From Candidatus Uhrbacteria bacterium RIFCSPHIGHO2_02_FULL_53_13 (lineage in GTDB: Bacteria > Patescibacteriota > Patescibacteriia > UBA9934 > UBA11717): a stretch of DNA of 12,980 nt. The stretch covers positions 48,826 through 61,805 of the forward strand of contig MGDX01000017.1 in the NCBI GenBank assembly GCA_001791035.1, read 5' to 3'. The translations under genes and the position numbers were made by a program. This document shows positions 12,012 to 12,980 of this stretch, one piece after another (position 1 is the stretch's first letter; each line of letters opens with the position of its first letter). The notes under the pieces are model-generated. The model was not told the origin of the DNA and searched no databases. It was given only the letters and a program-made list of their open reading frames with translations.

Positions 12012-12980
12012 ACGCCGCCGCTGAAGGATTAATGCGCGCCGCGCTCGGAGTTTTATATTTATCGAGCGCTTTTCTAAGTCTTGTTACATCCGTCATAACA
12101 AATTTACCATCACGCACTTCATACTTTGCGCCCAAAAATCGCATAGCTCTATCAAAAGATTTGACAAAGTATATATCCGGAATCCAACCCCCATTTGATA
12201 CTATTTTCGAATGATAGTGATGATAAATAGACTCAAGCTCTTTTTCCAAAACCAATAGATCTAGTTTCGGTGCCGATTCCAATAGTTCACTGACTTTTTG
12301 ACGACGTACTTCTTCATTTTGATGAAAATCACCGTATTGTTCAATGAGCTTCCCGCCTGAAAGCATTTTAATAACCGGTCGTCGCGGATCGGTCTTAATG
12401 CCCAACCTATTGTCGTAACGAATGCGTGATGCTTCGTATCCTCGCGCCTCCTTAATCATCCAACCGAGTTCCAGATCCTCTCCCAAAACCGAACGCTCAT
12501 TATATCCTCCAATCGCGGCATAAGTTCCGGCGCGCAATGCGGAATTTGCGCCAACCATTTCCGGACTATGAAGAAAGTTTCTTCGAAACGCAATTGTAAA
12601 ATACTGCAACAAACGCTGTGATACATGAAAGAGTGGAAACTTTTCATAAGCAGATTTTGGATAGTCGATCTTCCCTACCACAGCATCAACATTGGAATTC
12701 TTAAAATCATCGAGAAGATTATCAATATACCCATTGTTGATGCCTTTTAAATCGGCATCGTGACTTGCAATGATCAGTTCATGCTTCAAGCCGGCTTTTT
12801 GTTTTCGAAGAAGAACGGCATCTACGAGATCCTTGCGAATTTTTCCGATCGAAACTTTTTGTTCGTATGCTGCATAGAGATGCACAATATTCAATTTAGG
12901 ATACTTGCTCTTCGCTCTATCAATAGCCACCTTTGTATTATCACGTTCAGAGGAACTGGGGTGATTTTCAAGAATTACAA
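12010..12980 (-). CDS. GT-A fold (family 2-like) glycosyltransferase, N-terminus outside window
   Basis: The frame stays open to the right edge, so 12930 (a GTG) is probably not the true start; upstream codons read VILENHPSSSERDNT, resembling the first strand-loop of a nucleotide-sugar domain. The metal-binding DxD is DAD in IIASHDADLKG (near 12752). The acceptor-side ED motif is in GGYNERSVLGEDLELGWMI (near 12460-12510), preceded by VGANSALR. This is the GT2 pattern of sugar transfer from an activated donor. The C-terminal part is soluble, ending in an Ala/Pro-rich tail with no membrane helices, so it likely acts at the cytoplasmic face. Base composition is more A+T rich than the genes to the left. 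Donor and acceptor are unknown. Confidence 0.8.
   Translation of the reverse strand, partial: VILENHPSSSERDNTKVAIDRAKSKYPKLNIVHLYAAYEQKVSIGKIRKDLVDAVLLRKQKAGLKHELIIASHDADLKGINNGYIDNLLDDFKNSNVDAVVGKIDYPKSAYEKFPLFHVSQRLLQYFTIAFRRNFLHSPEMVGANSALRAGTYAAIGGYNERSVLGEDLELGWMIKEARGYEASRIRYDNRLGIKTDPRRPVIKMLSGGKLIEQYGDFHQNEEVRRQKVSELLESAPKLDLLVLEKELESIYHHYHSKIVSNGGWIPDIYFVKSFDRAMRFLGAKYEVRDGKFVMTDVTRLRKALDKYKTPSAARINPSAAA

Overview
The window looks like chromosomal DNA from a streamlined bacterium. I infer a member of the Patescibacteria (Candidate Phyla Radiation), without being able to name the lineage. The reasons are compact gene versions (a 219-residue RsmI, a 507-residue MetRS with no C-terminal tRNA-binding domain), very tight gene packing, few clear Shine-Dalgarno sites, several promoters that seem to start transcription at or next to the start codon, and an 'ARPLRIE'-type REP-associated transposase. 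UGA is an ordinary stop (atpF, atpZ and cvpA end in TGA), so this is not a UGA=Gly lineage. Base composition is near 50% G+C over most of the window and visibly lower at the right edge. No rRNA, tRNA or CRISPR array is visible, and no gene-free stretch exceeds 300 bases.

Region 1 (1-2112, minus strand): the start of an F-type ATP synthase operon, in the order atpZ, atpB (a), atpE (c), atpF (b), atpH (delta, cut by the window edge). A near-consensus sigma70-type promoter lies just upstream of atpZ. The c subunit has proton-type rather than sodium-type residues. The atpB-atpE gap can form two mutually exclusive hairpins.

Region 2 (2124-7082, minus strand): a probable five-gene operon, DUF3179 membrane-anchored protein, rsmI, metG, cvpA, tatD. 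Four of the genes are joined by overlaps or a 4-bp gap. The exception is an 82-bp metG-cvpA gap holding a 4 x 7-bp degenerate tandem repeat and two overlapping perfect palindromes. A divergent promoter region shared with a peroxiredoxin gene drives it; the two -10 elements occupy the same bases.

Region 3 (7089-11018): a 2-Cys peroxiredoxin (plus) converges on pepA (minus). A 925-bp insertion element sits exactly between their stop codons. It has 24-bp perfect terminal inverted repeats, each containing a small hairpin, is flanked by a short direct repeat, and encodes an intact HUH/Y1 REP-associated tyrosine transposase. pepA follows a BadF/BcrA-type sugar-kinase-like ATPase gene in the same operon.

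Region 4 (11018-12980): the kinase gene and a divergent RluF-like 23S rRNA pseudouridine synthase gene share interleaved promoters, each predicted to make a leaderless mRNA. The synthase gene ends just before a perfect 15-bp-stem hairpin with no T-run. Beyond it, on the minus strand, are a GT-A glycosyltransferase (5' end outside the window) and, coupled to it by an overlapping Shine-Dalgarno, a 56-residue two-helix membrane protein. This block is more A+T rich.

I see no undescribed multi-gene system. The most unusual items are the insertion element with TIRs and a target duplication, the interleaved leaderless promoters, the shared -10 element, and the repeat and palindrome cluster upstream of cvpA.
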